Assembly (NCBI RefSeq): GCF_900155585.1
Contig: NZ_LT707418.1
Location: 434,001-498,000 of the forward strand
Reading direction: 5' to 3'
From: Aedoeadaptatus urinae
GTDB taxonomy: Bacteria; Bacillota; Clostridia; Tissierellales; Peptoniphilaceae
DNA length: 64,000 nucleotides
The notes under the pieces were generated by a model, which was given only the letters and a program-made list of their open reading frames with translations, was not told the DNA's origin and searched no databases. The translations under genes and the position numbers were made by a program. Shown piece after piece: positions 52,485 through 64,000 of the stretch. How positions within the stretch are numbered: the first letter of the stretch is position 1; each line of letters starts with the position of its first letter.

Positions 52485-52510
52485 CAAAAGTGTCCAAAAA
52501 ACTGTTGCCA

Positions 52511-52685
52511 TTCCAGGGCGAATCGCAACGCCCTGGGCCCTTCCCCTGGTCTCAAAGCCGTGAAAGAACAGATTTTAAGCGAAAAAAGTATCTTGAAAAT
52601 ATTAAGTCGGCTACGCAATTAAAATCGGACCCCGGCGGGATTTCCCCCGTCCCCGGGTTTAAAAGCCGTGAATGAAGAATTTTTG
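52511..52685 (-). repeat. Two inverted copies of the GC-rich structured repeat
   Basis: Read on the minus strand, one unit starts near 52680 (CATTCACGGCTTTTAAACCCGGGG, with the 17-mer at 52641-52657) and a second near 52579 (TTCTTTCACGGCTTTGAGACCAGGGG). The second contains a perfect 8-bp hairpin CCAGGGCG/CGCCCTGG at 52513-52536. They match units 1 and 2 on the left side but in opposite orientation, about 101 bp apart. The stretch from here to 52800 holds no gene. Confidence 0.85.
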
Positions 52686-52799
52686 TGCGAAGAGAAATCA
52701 CCACGACGTTCTCTTTGGTGTGCCCTTGTTCCGAATGAAGATCTACTTAAAAAAAGAGAAAAGCGGTCTTTTTTTCTTCGAGAAATATGTATTTTTAAA

Positions 52800-52834
52800 T
52801 AGAGAAAGGACGTGTTTCCACGTCCTTTTCTCTA
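52800..52834 (-). terminator. Terminator of the str operon after tuf
   Basis: GAGAAAAGGACGTG pairs with CACGTCCTTTCTC around a GAAA loop on the minus strand, 14 bp past the tuf stop codon. It is a long, stable stem with a modest T-run. Confidence 0.8.
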
Positions 52835-52847
52835 TTTGTTTTGGTTT

Positions 52848-54041
<1,194 letters not shown>

Positions 54042-54070
54042 TGTAAATCCTCCTTTAGAGTAGAATTAAC

Positions 54071-56146
54071 TTATTTATTTTTTCCGTTGAGTACTTCTTC
54101 GGACACGTTCTTGGGAACTTGTTCGTAGTGGTCGAACTGCATAGAGTAGTTGGCACGACCTTGGGTGTTGGAACGCAAGCTGGTTGCGTAGCCGAACATT
54201 TCTGCCAAGGGCACGTAGCAGGTGACGATTTGAGCGCCGGCTACCAGCTCCATCCCTTCCATACGGCCGCGGCGAGAGTTAATGTCGCCGATAACATCGC
54301 CCATGTACTCTTCGGGAGTGACGATTTCAACTTTCATAACCGGTTCTAACAAGACGGGGCTTGCCTTGGACAATGCGTCGCGCAGGGCCATGGAGCCGGC
54401 AATCTTAAATGCCATTTCCGAGGAGTCCACGTCGTGGAAGGAGCCGTCGTAGAGGCTGACCTTGACGTCGAGGACTTCGTAGCCGCCCAGAACACCGTTT
54501 TGCATCGCTTCTTCGATCCCTTGTTGGGTGGGGCCGATAAATTCCTTGGGAATCGCACCACCGACAATGTTGTTTTCGAATTCGAAGCCCTTGCCGGGTT
54601 CCAAGGGTTCGACCTTGATCTTGGCGTGACCGTATTGACCGCGACCACCGGATTGACGAACGAATTTGCCTTCGCCGTCGGCGGAGCTGAGAATCCCTTC
54701 GCGATAGGATACCTTCGGGTTACCGATGTTTGCTTCGACTTTAAATTCGCGGAGCAGACGGTCGACGATAATATCCAAGTGCAATTCGCCCATGCCGGCG
54801 ATAATGGTTTGACCGGTTTCTTCGTCGGTGTAGGTTCTGAAGGTCGGGTCTTCTTCGGCGAGCTTTTGCAGGCCGATGGACATTTTGTCTTGAGAAGCCT
54901 TGGTCTTCGGTTCGATGGCGACGGAGATAACGGGTTCCGGGAATTCCATGTTTTCCAAAATGATTTGATCATTTTCGTCACAGAGGGTGTCCCCGGTGGA
55001 TGTATCTTTTAAACCGACGGCAGCGGCGATTTCACCGGCGTAGATTTCTTCCACTTCTTCACGCTTGTTGGCGTGCATTAAAAGGATACGACCGACGCGT
55101 TCTCTCTTGCCCTTGCTGGAGTTGAAGACGTAGCTACCGGCCTTTAAGGTACCGGAGTAAACGCGGAAGTAGGAAAGCTTCCCTACATAGGGGTCGGTAA
55201 CGATTTTAAATGCCAATGCGGAGAAGGGTTCTTCGTCGCTTGCGTGGCGATCTTCTTCCGCTTCCGTATCGGGATCGATGCCCACGATGGCGGGAATGTC
55301 TACCGGCGAGGGCAGGTAGTCGATAATGGCATCCAGCAGCAACTGAACCCCTTTGTTCTTGTAAGAGGAACCGCAGGTCACCGGAGTCATTTCTACGGCC
55401 AAGGTTCCCTTACGGATGGCGCGCTTAATAGCTTCTTGGGTTACTTCTTCCCCTTCGAGATAAGCCATCATTAAGTCTTCGTCGAATTCGGAGACCTTTT
55501 CGATGAGGTTTTCGCGCCATTCTTCGGCTTGTGCCTTGTATTCTTCCGGCACTTCCGTAATTTCGATTTCGGTTCCCATGTCGTCCTTGTAGATTTCAGC
55601 TTCCATGGTGACCAAGTCGATCATGCCGATAAAGGTTTCTTCGGCACCCATGGGAATTTGAATCGGCACGGGATTGCCGTGTAATTTGTCTTCGATGGTC
55701 TTAACCGAACGGAAGAAGTCCGCACCGGTTACGTCCATTTTGTTGATGTGCGCAATTCTGGGAACGTGGTAGCGATCAGCTTGACGCCAAACCGTTTCCG
55801 ATTGGGGTTCAACGCCGCTCTTGGCGTCGAACAGGGAGACGGCACCGTCCAACACGCGAAGGGAACGTTCAACTTCTACGGTAAAGTCAACGTGGCCCGG
55901 TGTGTCGATGATGTTCAGGCGGTAACCCTTCCAGTGCGCGGTGGTAGCAGCAGAGGTAATGGTGATGCCACGCTCTTGCTCTTGCTCCATCCAGTCCATT
56001 TGGGCGCCACCGTCGTGGGTTTCTCCGATCTTGTGAATCCGACCGGTGTAATACAGAATACGTTCGGTCGTCGTCGTTTTACCGGCGTCGATGTGCGCCA
56101 TAATTCCGATATTGCGTACTTTATTAAGCGGCACTTCTCTAGCCAC
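54071..56146 (-). CDS. fusA: Elongation factor G
   Basis: A 691-residue translocase GTPase. Motifs [15 protein letters not shown] (about 17-31), DTPGHVDF and [10 protein letters not shown] are present, followed by domains II-V including GELHLDII and [10 protein letters not shown]. Length is standard. It lies 29 bp upstream of tuf and 15 bp downstream of rpsG. Confidence 0.99.
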   Translation of the reverse strand: MAREVPLNKVRNIGIMAHIDAGKTTTTERILYYTGRIHKIGETHDGGAQMDWMEQEQERGITITSAATTAHWKGYRLNIIDTPGHVDFTVEVERSLRVLDGAVSLFDAKSGVEPQSETVWRQADRYHVPRIAHINKMDVTGADFFRSVKTIEDKLHGNPVPIQIPMGAEETFIGMIDLVTMEAEIYKDDMGTEIEITEVPEEYKAQAEEWRENLIEKVSEFDEDLMMAYLEGEEVTQEAIKRAIRKGTLAVEMTPVTCGSSYKNKGVQLLLDAIIDYLPSPVDIPAIVGIDPDTEAEEDRHASDEEPFSALAFKIVTDPYVGKLSYFRVYSGTLKAGSYVFNSSKGKRERVGRILLMHANKREEVEEIYAGEIAAAVGLKDTSTGDTLCDENDQIILENMEFPEPVISVAIEPKTKASQDKMSIGLQKLAEEDPTFRTYTDEETGQTIIAGMGELHLDIIVDRLLREFKVEANIGNPKVSYREGILSSADGEGKFVRQSGGRGQYGHAKIKVEPLEPGKGFEFENNIVGGAIPKEFIGPTQQGIEEAMQNGVLGGYEVLDVKVSLYDGSFHDVDSSEMAFKIAGSMALRDALSKASPVLLEPVMKVEIVTPEEYMGDVIGDINSRRGRMEGMELVAGAQIVTCYVPLAEMFGYATSLRSNTQGRANYSMQFDHYEQVPKNVSEEVLNGKNK

Positions 56147-56161
56147 GTAATTTCCCCTTTC

Positions 56162-56632
56162 TTACCATCTGAAATGAGCAAAAGCCTTGTTCGCTTCTGC
56201 TGCACGATGCATTTCGTCTTTACGCTTTACAGCGCCGCCTAAGTCGTTGGATGCATCCAAAATTTCTTTGGATAAGCGTTCGACCATGGTTTTTTCACCG
56301 CGGGCTCTGGCGTAGCGGACGATCCAGCGAAGTCCCAGGGTTTGACGTCTTTCGGGACGTACTTCCAAGGGCACTTGATAGTTGGCACCGCCGATACGGC
56401 GTGCTTTAACTTCCAAAACCGGCATGGCGTTGTTTAACGCTTTGTAGAATACTTCTAAGGGTTCTTCACCGGTTGCTTCTTTTACGGCCTCTAATGCGCC
56501 GTAGACGATTCGTTGGGCCGTCCCTCTCTTACCGTCCAGCATGACATTGTTGATTAACTTGGTAATAACAACGTCGCCGTACACGGGATCGGGCATGACC
56601 TCTCTTTTAGGAATATGTCCTTTTCTTGGCAT
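56162..56632 (-). CDS. rpsG: 30S ribosomal protein S7
   Basis: A 156-residue S7 with the usual [20 protein letters not shown] start and [17 protein letters not shown] segment. It binds 16S rRNA to start assembly of the 30S head, and in some bacteria represses the str operon. It follows rpsL by about 96 bp, a somewhat long gap without a clear terminator. Confidence 0.99.
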   Translation of the reverse strand: MPRKGHIPKREVMPDPVYGDVVITKLINNVMLDGKRGTAQRIVYGALEAVKEATGEEPLEVFYKALNNAMPVLEVKARRIGGANYQVPLEVRPERRQTLGLRWIVRYARARGEKTMVERLSKEILDASNDLGGAVKRKDEMHRAAEANKAFAHFRW

Positions 56633-56728
56633 TCTCTTCCCTCCTTAACTATTTGGTTGAGAAAAATCAACGGTACTCGACATACGTCGTGTGCCAAGAG
56701 CATCTATTAAAAAGATTGTGCTCTTTGA

Positions 56729-57145
56729 TTAGTTACTTTTCGGTTTCTTTGCACCATATTTTGAACGCGCTTGCCTTCTTCCGTCGACGCCGGCAGTATC
56801 CAAGCTTCCGCGTACGACGTGATAACGCACACCGGGAAGGTCTTTGACACGACCACCGCGAACTAAGACGACACTGTGTTCTTGTAAGTTATGGCCGATT
56901 CCGGGAATGTATGCCATGACTTCATAGCCGTTGGAAAGGCGAACACGGGCAACTTTACGAAGCGCGGAGTTCGGTTTCTTCGGCGTTACAGTACGAACCG
57001 CGACGCAAACGCCTCTTTTTTGAGGAGAATTGACGACGGTTTGCTCTTTTAGTAAAGAGTCGTAGTTGAATCCTAAAGCCGGCGATTTCGACTTGGTTTC
57101 GGATTTCTTTCTACCCTTCTTTACAAGTTGGTTGATTGTAGGCAC
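56729..57145 (-). CDS. rpsL: 30S ribosomal protein S12
   Basis: A 138-residue S12 ([16 protein letters not shown]..., [23 protein letters not shown]). The lysines in [10 protein letters not shown] and GRVKDLPG, whose mutation gives streptomycin resistance, are wild type. A Firmicutes-type insertion ([14 protein letters not shown]) precedes SPQKRGVC. It heads the str operon. Confidence 0.99.
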   Translation of the reverse strand: MPTINQLVKKGRKKSETKSKSPALGFNYDSLLKEQTVVNSPQKRGVCVAVRTVTPKKPNSALRKVARVRLSNGYEVMAYIPGIGHNLQEHSVVLVRGGRVKDLPGVRYHVVRGSLDTAGVDGRRQARSKYGAKKPKSN

Positions 57146-57203
57146 TTAGTGCACCTCCTTTAATAATTGGGATTTTCTAACAGCACAAATCGATTTCAAT
57201 CAT

Positions 57204-57230
57204 GAAAAACTACCCGTATAGCGGGTAGTT
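57204..57230 (-). promoter_or_regulatory. Attenuator-like hairpin in the rpsL leader
   Basis: On the minus strand AACTACCCG and CGGGTAGTT form a perfect 9-bp stem with a 5-nt loop, followed by TTTTTC, between the promoter and rpsL. It has the form of a rho-independent terminator inside the leader, so it may regulate readthrough into the str operon. Confidence 0.65.
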
Positions 57231-57257
57231 CCTAATGCGTTCGATTTACACTCTGGT

Positions 57258-57286
57258 AGTTTACCATCTTTTCCTTCAATTTTCAA
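57258..57286 (-). promoter_or_regulatory. Sigma-A promoter of the str operon
   Basis: TTGAAA (57281-57286), a 17-bp spacer and TAAACT (57258-57263) on the minus strand. The transcript would start near 57250 and carry a leader of about 105 nt. Confidence 0.75.
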
Positions 57287-57310
57287 GCATTTTACGGGAT
57301 TTATCCCCTT

Positions 57311-57853
57311 TTATCCCCGAATTTCTTTTAAAATACCGCGCTTCGATACGTAAAGGCGTTGAGCCACCCAGGCAACGGCAACGGACTTGACTAAATCGAC
57401 GGGAATAAAGGTGATCATGGTCTTAAAGGCGGCGGAAAAACTTTCGCTGTTATTGTACAGACCCAAAAGCCCCGAAAAGTTAATGAATAATGCGCCGAAG
57501 AGAACGAAGACAATCAAAAAGGTAACATAACTGCGGCTCTTTACCTTTTCAAGGGCGAGACCGACGAAGTAGGGCGAAAGCAGGTAGCCGATAAAATAAG
57601 AGCCGGTGGCACCTAAAAAGACAGCGGCACCGCCGCGACCTCCGGGCAGCACGGGAAGACCCAGTGCGATACAGAGCAGGAAGACGAAAACCGTGAGCGT
57701 ACCGTATTTCTTTCCGAGGACGGCGCCCGCCAAGGCGCAGACCATGTTTTGAAGAACCACGGGCACGCCGAAGGGCGTGGGAATAAATAATAAACCGCTT
57801 AGAATAATAAGGGCCAGGTACATGGCCATGGTCGTCAGTTGTTTTGTTTTCAT
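57311..57853 (-). CDS. bioY: Biotin transporter substrate-specificity component BioY
   Basis: A 180-residue membrane S-component of an ECF transporter with six helices and BioY hallmarks (GVPVVLQNMVCALAGAVLG, LPVLPGGRGGAAVFLGATGSYFIGYL). It captures biotin and works alone or with shared EcfAA'T energising proteins, which are not in this window. The ATG at 57853 follows GGAGGTTCATCAA. It stands alone between rpoC and rpsL, with a promoter and perfect palindromic operator. Confidence 0.93.
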   Translation of the reverse strand: MKTKQLTTMAMYLALIILSGLLFIPTPFGVPVVLQNMVCALAGAVLGKKYGTLTVFVFLLCIALGLPVLPGGRGGAAVFLGATGSYFIGYLLSPYFVGLALEKVKSRSYVTFLIVFVLFGALFINFSGLLGLYNNSESFSAAFKTMITFIPVDLVKSVAVAWVAQRLYVSKRGILKEIRG

Positions 57854-57866
57854 TTGATGAACCTCC

Positions 57867-57887
57867 ATTTACAATGTTATTGTAAAT
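57867..57887. promoter_or_regulatory. 21-bp palindromic operator of bioY
   Basis: ATTTACAAT-GTT-ATTGTAAAT is a perfect inverted repeat (9-bp arms, 3-bp centre). It overlaps the downstream edge of the -10 box, the classic repressor position. The arms are much closer together than in the standard BirA operator, so the binding protein is uncertain. Confidence 0.75.
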
Positions 57888-57914
57888 TATCGTCCCTCAC
57901 GGTTTCTTTGTCAA
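57886..57914 (-). promoter_or_regulatory. Sigma-A promoter of bioY
   Basis: A perfect TTGACA (57909-57914), a 17-bp spacer and GATAAT (57886-57891) on the minus strand, right after the rpoC terminator. Confidence 0.85.
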
Positions 57915-57916
57915 TA

Positions 57917-57940
57917 GAAAAAACTCCGCCGAAGCGGAGT
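57917..57940 (-). terminator. Terminator of rpoBC
   Basis: ACTCCGC-TTCG-GCGGAGT, a perfect stem with a UUCG-type tetraloop, is followed by TTTTTT on the minus strand, 9 bp past the rpoC stop codon. Confidence 0.92.
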
Positions 57941-57948
57941 TTCTTATT

Positions 57949-60900
57949 TTACAGGCTCATTCCCTCGAGAATGTCCAAATCTTTTTTTCTCTTGTCCTCT
58001 TCTTCCCAATAGACCGTGCCGTTGGCACGAACGCCGGTGCCTGCGGGAATCAGTTGACCGATAATAATATTTTCCTTTAAGCCCTTGAGGTAATCTTGTT
58101 TCCCTTCAATGGCCGCATCGGTTAAGACGCGAGTGGTTTCTTGGAAGGACGCCGCAGAAAGGAAGGAATCCGTGGCCAGGGAGGCTTTGGTAATCCCAAG
58201 CAAGGTGGGGATCGCCGTGGCTTCTTGAAGGCCGGCTTCCGCCGCCTTTTTGTTGGCCCGTTCGAATTCTTTCTTGCTTACCATGCTGCCGGGGAGGAGA
58301 CTGGTGTCGCCAGCGTCGTCGATGCGCACCTTAGACATCATTTGCTTGACGATGACTTCGATGTGCTTGTCGTCGATGTCGACCCCTTGCAGACGGTAAA
58401 CCCGTTGAACTTCTCTGACGATGTATTCCTGAACGCCCATGACGCCTTTGACGCGAAGCAGGTCTTGGGGATAGACGGAGCCTTGTGTCAGCTCGTCGCC
58501 TTTTTCCACCAGGTCGCCGGGCTTTACCTTGATGCGGGCGCCGTATACCACGGTGTAGGCTTCCGATGTGCCGTCGTCGGCGGTAATGACGATTTCGCGT
58601 TTCTTCGCCGTTTCACGGATGTCCACGGTGCCGCTGATCTCTGCGATAATGGCGAGCCCCTTGGGCTTACGCACTTCGAAAAGCTCTTCGACACGAGGCA
58701 AACCTTGGGTAATGTCCGCTGCCGCTGCGACCCCGCCGGTGTGGAAGGTACGCATGGTCAACTGAGTCCCGGGCTCGCCGATGGATTGTGCGGCGATAAC
58801 GCCGACGGCTTCGCCGATGCCCACGGGACGACCCGTGGCCATGTTTTCGCCGTAGCACTTGGCGCAGACGCCGTCTTCGGAATTACAGCCCAAGACGGAA
58901 CGAATCTTCACCTCTTCGATGCCGGCGGCAATAATGGCTTCGGCTTCTTTGGAACCGATCATTTCTCCCGCCTTGACGAGGAGGGCGCCGGTTTCCGGAT
59001 GATGCACGTCTTCGTAGGAGGTTCTTCCTTCGATACGGTCGTGCATTTCTTCGATCATTTCGCGGCCGTCCTTAAAGGACTTGGCCACGATGTAGCTATC
59101 CGATCCGCAATCCTCCTCGGTGACGGTCACTTGTTGAGACACGTCGACTAAACGACGGGTCAGGTAACCGGAGTCGGCGGTACGCAGTGCCGTATCCGCC
59201 AAGCCCTTCCGAGAGCCGTGGGTGGACATAAAGAATTCCAATACGTCCAGACCTTCCCGGAAGTTTGAGGTAATGGGAACCTCGATGGTTCGTCCGGAAG
59301 GCGAGGCCATGAGCCCGCGCATGCCGGCCAATTGACGAATTTGGTTCTTGGAACCACGGGCACCGGAGTCGGCGAAAATAAAGATATTGTTTAATTCGCC
59401 GAAGCCTTCCATAACCTTGTCCGTTAAATGGTCAGTGGCTTCGTTCCAAATGTCGATAACGTGCTCGTAGCGCTCTTCGTCGCTGATGAGACCCTTGCGG
59501 TACGCCTTTTCGTATTTTTCAACGTCCAGATCCGCTTGATGGAGAATCTCCGGTTTTTCCTTGGGAATTTCTACGTCCCCCATGGAGATGGACATAGCGC
59601 CGATTGTGGAGTAGTGGTAGCCTAAGCTCTTCACCTCGTCGAGGAAGGCCGCCGTTTCCAGATTGTCGTGCAGCTTATAGCAGCGATCGATGATTTTGCC
59701 TAAGAGCTTTTTGTTGATCACCTGATCGATTTCCAGGCCGTAGGGATCTTTTTCCCGGTCCACAAAGCCTAAGTCTTGGGGAATGGCGCGGTTGATCAGG
59801 AAGCGACCGATGGTGCTTTCCACGATCTTGCCCCGCTTGTCCTTTTCGTCTTTAAAGCGGCGCACCTTGACGTGGGAATGGAGATGGGCCCAGCCGCTGG
59901 CATAGGCATGCATCATTTCCTTTTCGTCCATAAAGGTCATGCCGTCGCCTTTGACGTGGCCTTTTCTGTCCAAGGTCAGGTAGTACATCCCTAAGACCAT
60001 GTCCTGAGACGGGGTGGTAATGGGCTTGCCATCCTTTAACGCCAAAATATTATTGGTGGAAAGCATTAAGAGGCGGGCTTCCGCTTGGGCTTCCGCCGAC
60101 AAGGGCAAGTGAACCGCCATTTGGTCCCCGTCGAAGTCGGCGTTGTAAGCCGTACAGGCCAAGGGATGGAGTTTAATGGCTTTTCCTTCTACAAGCACCG
60201 GTTCGAAGGCTTGAATCCCCAAACGGTGCAGGGTAGGCGCACGATTTAAGAGAACGGGATGGTCTTTAATGACATCCTCCAGCACGTCCCATACCTCGGG
60301 GCGAACCCTCTCTACCATGCGCTTGGCGCTTTTAATGTTGTGGGCCAGCTCCCGTTCCACCAGCTCGCGCATAACGAAGGGCTTAAACAGCTCCAGGGCC
60401 ATGTTTTTCGGCAGACCGCATTGATAGAATTTCAAAGAGGGCCCGACGACGATAACGGAACGGCCCGAGTAGTCCACCCGCTTGCCCAGCAGGTTTTGAC
60501 GGAAGCGCCCTTGCTTGCCCTTCAGCATTTCGGAAAGGCTCTTTAAGGGGCGGTTCCCCGCACCGGTAACCGGGCGGCCGCGGCGGCCGTTGTCGATTAA
60601 GGCGTCGACGGATTCTTGCAGCATGCGCTTTTCATTGCGCACGATAATTTCCGGCGCGCCGATGTCCATAAGCTTTCTCAGACGGTTGTTACGATTAATG
60701 ACGCGGCGGTACAGGTCGTTTAAGTCCGACGTGGCGAAACGACCGCCGTCTAATTGCACCATGGGGCGCAGCTCAGGCGGAATGACGGGAATGCAATCCA
60801 GGATCATCCACTCGCATTTGTTTCCGGAGCTTCTGAAGGCTTCGATGACTTCCAAGCGACGGGTAATGCGCACGCGCTTTTGCCCGGTGGCATCGTCTAA

Positions 60901-61488
60901 TTGCTCCCTGAGATCCTTGGAGATCTCGTCTAAATCAATTTTGCGCAGTAGATCTCGAACAGCCTCGGCACCCATGCCCGCTTCAAATTTGTCGCCGTAT
61001 TCCCGCTTAAATTCGCGGTATTCCGTTTCGGATAAGAGTTGCTTTTCGTATAAATCCGGCACCCCTTCGTCCACGCGGGTAACGATGTAGGATGCGAAGT
61101 AAAGGACCTTTTCCAGCGCCCGGGGGCTGACGTCCATGACCAGACCCATGCGGGAAGGAATGCCCTTAAAATACCAAATGTGAGAGACCGGTGCGGCCAG
61201 CTCGATGTGGCCCATGCGTTCCCGGCGCACCTTGGACTTGGTGACCTCCACGCCGCACTTTTCGCAGACCACGCCTTTGTAGCGCAGGCGCTTGTACTTT
61301 CCGCAGGAGCATTCCCAGTCCTTCGTGGGTCCGAAAATCTTTTCGCAGAAAAGACCTTCTTTTTCGGGCTTTAATGTTCTGTAGTTAATGGTTTCCGGCT
61401 TCTTGACTTCCCCATAGGACCAAGATCTGATTTTTTCCGAGGATGCTAAGCCGATTTTAATGGAATGAAATAATTCGTTTCTGCTCAA
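57949..61488 (-). CDS. rpoC: RNA polymerase subunit beta'
   Basis: A 1179-residue catalytic subunit. The N-terminal zinc ribbon has cysteines at about 60, 62, 75 and 78. The active-site loop NADFDGDQM, whose three aspartates hold magnesium, is at about 448-456. Later come the second zinc site ([13 protein letters not shown]), the trigger-loop region ([16 protein letters not shown]) and the C-terminal LIPAGTG. No large lineage insertions, as expected in Firmicutes. It starts 46 bp after rpoB. Confidence 0.99.
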   Translation of the reverse strand: MSRNELFHSIKIGLASSEKIRSWSYGEVKKPETINYRTLKPEKEGLFCEKIFGPTKDWECSCGKYKRLRYKGVVCEKCGVEVTKSKVRRERMGHIELAAPVSHIWYFKGIPSRMGLVMDVSPRALEKVLYFASYIVTRVDEGVPDLYEKQLLSETEYREFKREYGDKFEAGMGAEAVRDLLRKIDLDEISKDLREQLDDATGQKRVRITRRLEVIEAFRSSGNKCEWMILDCIPVIPPELRPMVQLDGGRFATSDLNDLYRRVINRNNRLRKLMDIGAPEIIVRNEKRMLQESVDALIDNGRRGRPVTGAGNRPLKSLSEMLKGKQGRFRQNLLGKRVDYSGRSVIVVGPSLKFYQCGLPKNMALELFKPFVMRELVERELAHNIKSAKRMVERVRPEVWDVLEDVIKDHPVLLNRAPTLHRLGIQAFEPVLVEGKAIKLHPLACTAYNADFDGDQMAVHLPLSAEAQAEARLLMLSTNNILALKDGKPITTPSQDMVLGMYYLTLDRKGHVKGDGMTFMDEKEMMHAYASGWAHLHSHVKVRRFKDEKDKRGKIVESTIGRFLINRAIPQDLGFVDREKDPYGLEIDQVINKKLLGKIIDRCYKLHDNLETAAFLDEVKSLGYHYSTIGAMSISMGDVEIPKEKPEILHQADLDVEKYEKAYRKGLISDEERYEHVIDIWNEATDHLTDKVMEGFGELNNIFIFADSGARGSKNQIRQLAGMRGLMASPSGRTIEVPITSNFREGLDVLEFFMSTHGSRKGLADTALRTADSGYLTRRLVDVSQQVTVTEEDCGSDSYIVAKSFKDGREMIEEMHDRIEGRTSYEDVHHPETGALLVKAGEMIGSKEAEAIIAAGIEEVKIRSVLGCNSEDGVCAKCYGENMATGRPVGIGEAVGVIAAQSIGEPGTQLTMRTFHTGGVAAAADITQGLPRVEELFEVRKPKGLAIIAEISGTVDIRETAKKREIVITADDGTSEAYTVVYGARIKVKPGDLVEKGDELTQGSVYPQDLLRVKGVMGVQEYIVREVQRVYRLQGVDIDDKHIEVIVKQMMSKVRIDDAGDTSLLPGSMVSKKEFERANKKAAEAGLQEATAIPTLLGITKASLATDSFLSAASFQETTRVLTDAAIEGKQDYLKGLKENIIIGQLIPAGTGVRANGTVYWEEEDKRKKDLDILEGMSL

Positions 61489-61534
61489 GGAGCAAGACTC
61501 CTTTCTTTATATACCTTCAACTGTCGAAAAGGAC

Positions 61535-64000
61535 TTATTCCTCTTCTTCGTCATGTGTAAAGCCTGTCGGAATCGTATCGCCGGAAATTTTGCGAATGCC
61601 GGCCAAGGCATCCACCGTCGATTTTCCTTCGATAAGCTCCCCAGCATCTTCTCCGTCAATTTTTCCGTCCATGGAATCCAAGTGGTTGAGATCGTCGTCG
61701 TCGGTACTTAGATCCACTTCGTTTTCGTCTTCGTCCAGTACTTGTATTTCAAGAGCCAATGCTTCCAGCTCTTTGATCAGAACCTTAAAGGATTCGGGAA
61801 TGCCCGGTTGCGGAATGTTTTCGCCCTTGACGATGGCCTCGTAGGTCTTGACACGGCCCACGATGTCGTCGGATTTCACCGTCAGCATTTCCTGTAAGGT
61901 GTGGCTTGCCCCGTAAGCTTCCAAAGCCCACACTTCCATTTCCCCGAACCGTTGGCCGCCGAATTGAGCACGACCGCCCAAGGGTTGTTGGGTGACGAGA
62001 GAATAGGGACCGGTGGAGCGGGAGTGGATTTTTTCGTCGACCAGGTGGTGAAGCTTGAGCATGTACATATAGCCTACGGTGACCGGGTGGTCGAAATCTT
62101 CCCCGGTGCGGCCGTCTCTAAGCTGTACCTTGCCGTCGGCGGAGTAGCCGGCTTGCTTCAGTGTGTCGAAAATATCCTGCTCGTTGGCGCCGTCGAATAC
62201 GGGAGTGGCTACGTGCCAGCCCAGCTTCTTGGCGGCGAGACCCAAGTGCACTTCCAATACCTGTCCCAGGTTCATACGAGAGGGCACGCCCAAGGGATTC
62301 AGCACGATTTGAATGGGACGTCCGTCGGGCATGTAGGGCATGTCTTCCTTGGGAAGGACACGGGAGATAACCCCCTTGTTCCCGTGGCGACCGCACATTT
62401 TGTCCCCGACCTGAATCTTGCGCTTCGTGGCGATAAAGACGCGAACCATTTCGTTGACGCCGGGCTGCAGCTCGTCGTCATCGGCGCGGCTGAAGACCTT
62501 CACGTCCACGACGATGCCCGCTTCACCGTGGGGCAGGCGGAGGGACGTGTCTCTGACTTCTCTGGCCTTTTCGCCGAAAATGGCGCGCAAAATACGTTCT
62601 TCCGCGGAAAGCTCCGTCTCGCCCTTGGGCGTGACCTTGCCGACGAGGATATCGCCGGGATTCACTTCCGCGCCGACGCGGATAATGCCTCTCTCGTCCA
62701 AGTCTTTAAGCATGTCGTCGCTGACATTGGAAATGTCCCGGGTGATTTCTTCCGGGCCTAATTTCGTGTCGCGAGCTTCGGCTTCGTATTCCTCGATGTG
62801 GAGGGAGGTCAACACGTCGTCGATGACCAGCTCTTCGTTAATGAGCATGGCGTCCTCGTAGTTGTAGCCTTCCCAGTTCATAAAGGCGATGAGAATATTT
62901 TTGCCCAAGGCCATTTCCCCTAAGTCCGTGGAGGGGCCGTCGGCGATGACTTCGCCTCGCTTCACCTTTTGACCTTCCGTCACGATGGGGCGTTGGTTAA
63001 TGGTGGTGCCTTGGTTGGCCTTTTCGAATTTATGGAGACGGAAGACGATGTCGTCTTTGCCGTCATCCGGTGTCAGCACGATTTTATCGCTGGATACTTT
63101 TTTAATGGTGCCGTCGTCTGTGGAAATGACGCAGACGCCGGAGTCGCGGGCCGCCTTGTATTCGATCCCCGTGGCCACAATAGGCGCTTCGGTTTTCAAC
63201 AAGGGCACTGCTTGACGCTGCATGTTCGAGCCCATGAGGGCGCGGTTGGCGTCGTCGTTTTCCAGGAAGGGGATCATACTGGTCCCGACGGCGACGATTT
63301 GTTGCGGCGAGACGTCCATGTAGCTGATGTCCTCGCTCTTGTAGACGTCGACGAGGCCGTCGATGCCTCGGGCGATGACTCGGTCGTTAATGAAGTGGCC
63401 GCTTTCATCCACTTTTTCGTCCGCTTGGGCGATGATGTTTTCGTCTTCTACATCGGCGGTAATGTATTCGATATCGTCGGTAACCAAGCCTTCGCCTTTG
63501 ACGACCTTTCTGTAGGGCGCTTCAATGAAGCCGTATTCGTTAATACGGGCAAAGGTGGTTAAGGATGTAATCAAGCCGATGTTCGGACCTTCAGGCGTTT
63601 CGATGGGGCACATTCTTCCGTAGTGGGAGTTGTGCACGTCTCGAACCTCCATGCCGGCCCGGTCCCTGGAAAGACCGCCGGGCCCTAAGGCGGAGAGACG
63701 ACGCTTGTGGGTCAGCTCCGACAGGGGATTGTTTTGGTCCATAAATTGCGACAATTGCGAGGAGCCGAAAAATTCCTTAATGGCCGCCGTCACCGGTCGA
63801 ATGTTGATTAAGGATTGGGGCGTGGCGGAATCGGGATCTTGCACCGCCATGCGTTCGCGAATCACCCGTTCCATACGAGTTAAGCCGATTCGGAATTGGT
63901 TTTGTAAAAGCTCGCCCACGGAACGGATGCGACGATTGCCCAGGTGGTCGATATCGTCGGTTTTACCGATACCGTAGAACAGGTTAAATTCGTAGTTTAC
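61535..64000 (-). CDS. rpoB: RNA polymerase subunit beta, N-terminus beyond the window
   Basis: About 820 C-terminal residues are visible; the frame is open to the window edge (upstream residues [21 protein letters not shown] are readable). The rifampicin-pocket region is wild-type-like: [30 protein letters not shown]. The C-terminal [24 protein letters not shown] clamp-binding region is present. A long acidic tail follows ([20 protein letters not shown]), common in Firmicutes. Confidence 0.99.
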   Translation of the reverse strand, partial: VNYEFNLFYGIGKTDDIDHLGNRRIRSVGELLQNQFRIGLTRMERVIRERMAVQDPDSATPQSLINIRPVTAAIKEFFGSSQLSQFMDQNNPLSELTHKRRLSALGPGGLSRDRAGMEVRDVHNSHYGRMCPIETPEGPNIGLITSLTTFARINEYGFIEAPYRKVVKGEGLVTDDIEYITADVEDENIIAQADEKVDESGHFINDRVIARGIDGLVDVYKSEDISYMDVSPQQIVAVGTSMIPFLENDDANRALMGSNMQRQAVPLLKTEAPIVATGIEYKAARDSGVCVISTDDGTIKKVSSDKIVLTPDDGKDDIVFRLHKFEKANQGTTINQRPIVTEGQKVKRGEVIADGPSTDLGEMALGKNILIAFMNWEGYNYEDAMLINEELVIDDVLTSLHIEEYEAEARDTKLGPEEITRDISNVSDDMLKDLDERGIIRVGAEVNPGDILVGKVTPKGETELSAEERILRAIFGEKAREVRDTSLRLPHGEAGIVVDVKVFSRADDDELQPGVNEMVRVFIATKRKIQVGDKMCGRHGNKGVISRVLPKEDMPYMPDGRPIQIVLNPLGVPSRMNLGQVLEVHLGLAAKKLGWHVATPVFDGANEQDIFDTLKQAGYSADGKVQLRDGRTGEDFDHPVTVGYMYMLKLHHLVDEKIHSRSTGPYSLVTQQPLGGRAQFGGQRFGEMEVWALEAYGASHTLQEMLTVKSDDIVGRVKTYEAIVKGENIPQPGIPESFKVLIKELEALALEIQVLDEDENEVDLSTDDDDLNHLDSMDGKIDGEDAGELIEGKSTVDALAGIRKISGDTIPTGFTHDEEEE

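Larger units (their letters stand above)
51267..52510 (+). mobile_element. IS3-family insertion sequence with orfA and orfB
   Basis: About 1.24 kb. Imperfect inverted repeats of roughly 36 bp are readable: left GGCTACAATAATTAGGACA (from 51268) and right the inverse of GGCAACAGTTTTTTGGACA (to 52509), both continuing to AAGGTGT. The right end abuts the inverted repeat hairpin at 52513-52536. Both frames are intact. Confidence 0.88.

Noticed and set aside
49127-52685. CRISPR array
   Set aside because: Only a few units, spacers not of uniform length, hairpins inside the repeats, both orientations, and no cas genes nearby.
58141-59151. A 336-codon plus-strand open frame opposite rpoC
   Set aside because: Antisense of the highly conserved rpoC; long only because of codon bias.

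Overview
This window comes from a Bacillota (Firmicutes) chromosome of moderate GC content, most likely an anaerobe of the Clostridia/Tissierellia kind; the family (for example Peptoniphilaceae) is a guess. The evidence is the gene order mazG/yabN-hup-rqcP-divIC-yabR-tilS-hpt-ftsH, the glmU-prs-pth-mfd order, a T-box leader on ileS, near-consensus sigma-A promoters, AGGAGG ribosome-binding sites, an [FeFe]-hydrogenase maturation operon and an rpoB-rpoC-rpsL-rpsG-fusA-tuf cluster. Most genes lie on the minus strand.

Region by region. 1-4.6 kb: ileS (3' end outside the window) behind a compact T-box, an Rrf2 regulator with a palindromic operator, and a SAF-domain NAD(P)-dependent oxidoreductase. 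4.7-7.7 kb: an M16C metallopeptidase. 7.7-9.7 kb: a two-gene arsenic module (aquaglyceroporin-type channel and ArsM), both proteins ending in three cysteines. 9.8-16.3 kb: the housekeeping run mazG to ftsH. 16.4-24.0 kb: PrsA foldase, then glmU-prs-pth-mfd. 24.0-28.0 kb: TM1266-like regulator, hydE, hydG, hydF, with no hydrogenase structural gene in view. 28.1-34.4 kb: a BMP-type nucleoside ABC transporter (lipoprotein, ATPase, two permeases) plus a PPC-domain protein, split by an IS30 element whose transposase has one in-frame amber codon. 34.5-36.1 kb: two unrecognised membrane proteins. 36.1-37.7 kb: an IS3-family element lying between two convergent terminators. 37.7-43.3 kb: an XRE/cupin regulator, potABCD and an FAD oxidoreductase. 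43.3-45.7 kb: tdk-psuK-psuG nucleoside salvage. 45.8-49.1 kb: an ABC-2 exporter pair and an EamA transporter. 49.1-52.7 kb: a mosaic of GC-rich repeats in both orientations, containing two IS3-family elements. 52.8-64.0 kb: tuf, fusA, rpsG, rpsL, bioY, rpoC and the 3' part of rpoB.

Themes. Nucleoside and purine salvage recurs (nucleoside ABC transporter, tdk, psuK/psuG, hpt, prs). Polyamine uptake is under a locally encoded regulator. Regulatory DNA is unusually readable: palindromes at rrf2, the arsenic operon and bioY, direct repeats before the pot regulator, an attenuator-like hairpin before rpsL, and the ileS T-box. The least explained structure is the repeat family at 49.1-52.7 kb. The most interesting protein-level observation is the pair of tri-cysteine tails in the arsenic module.
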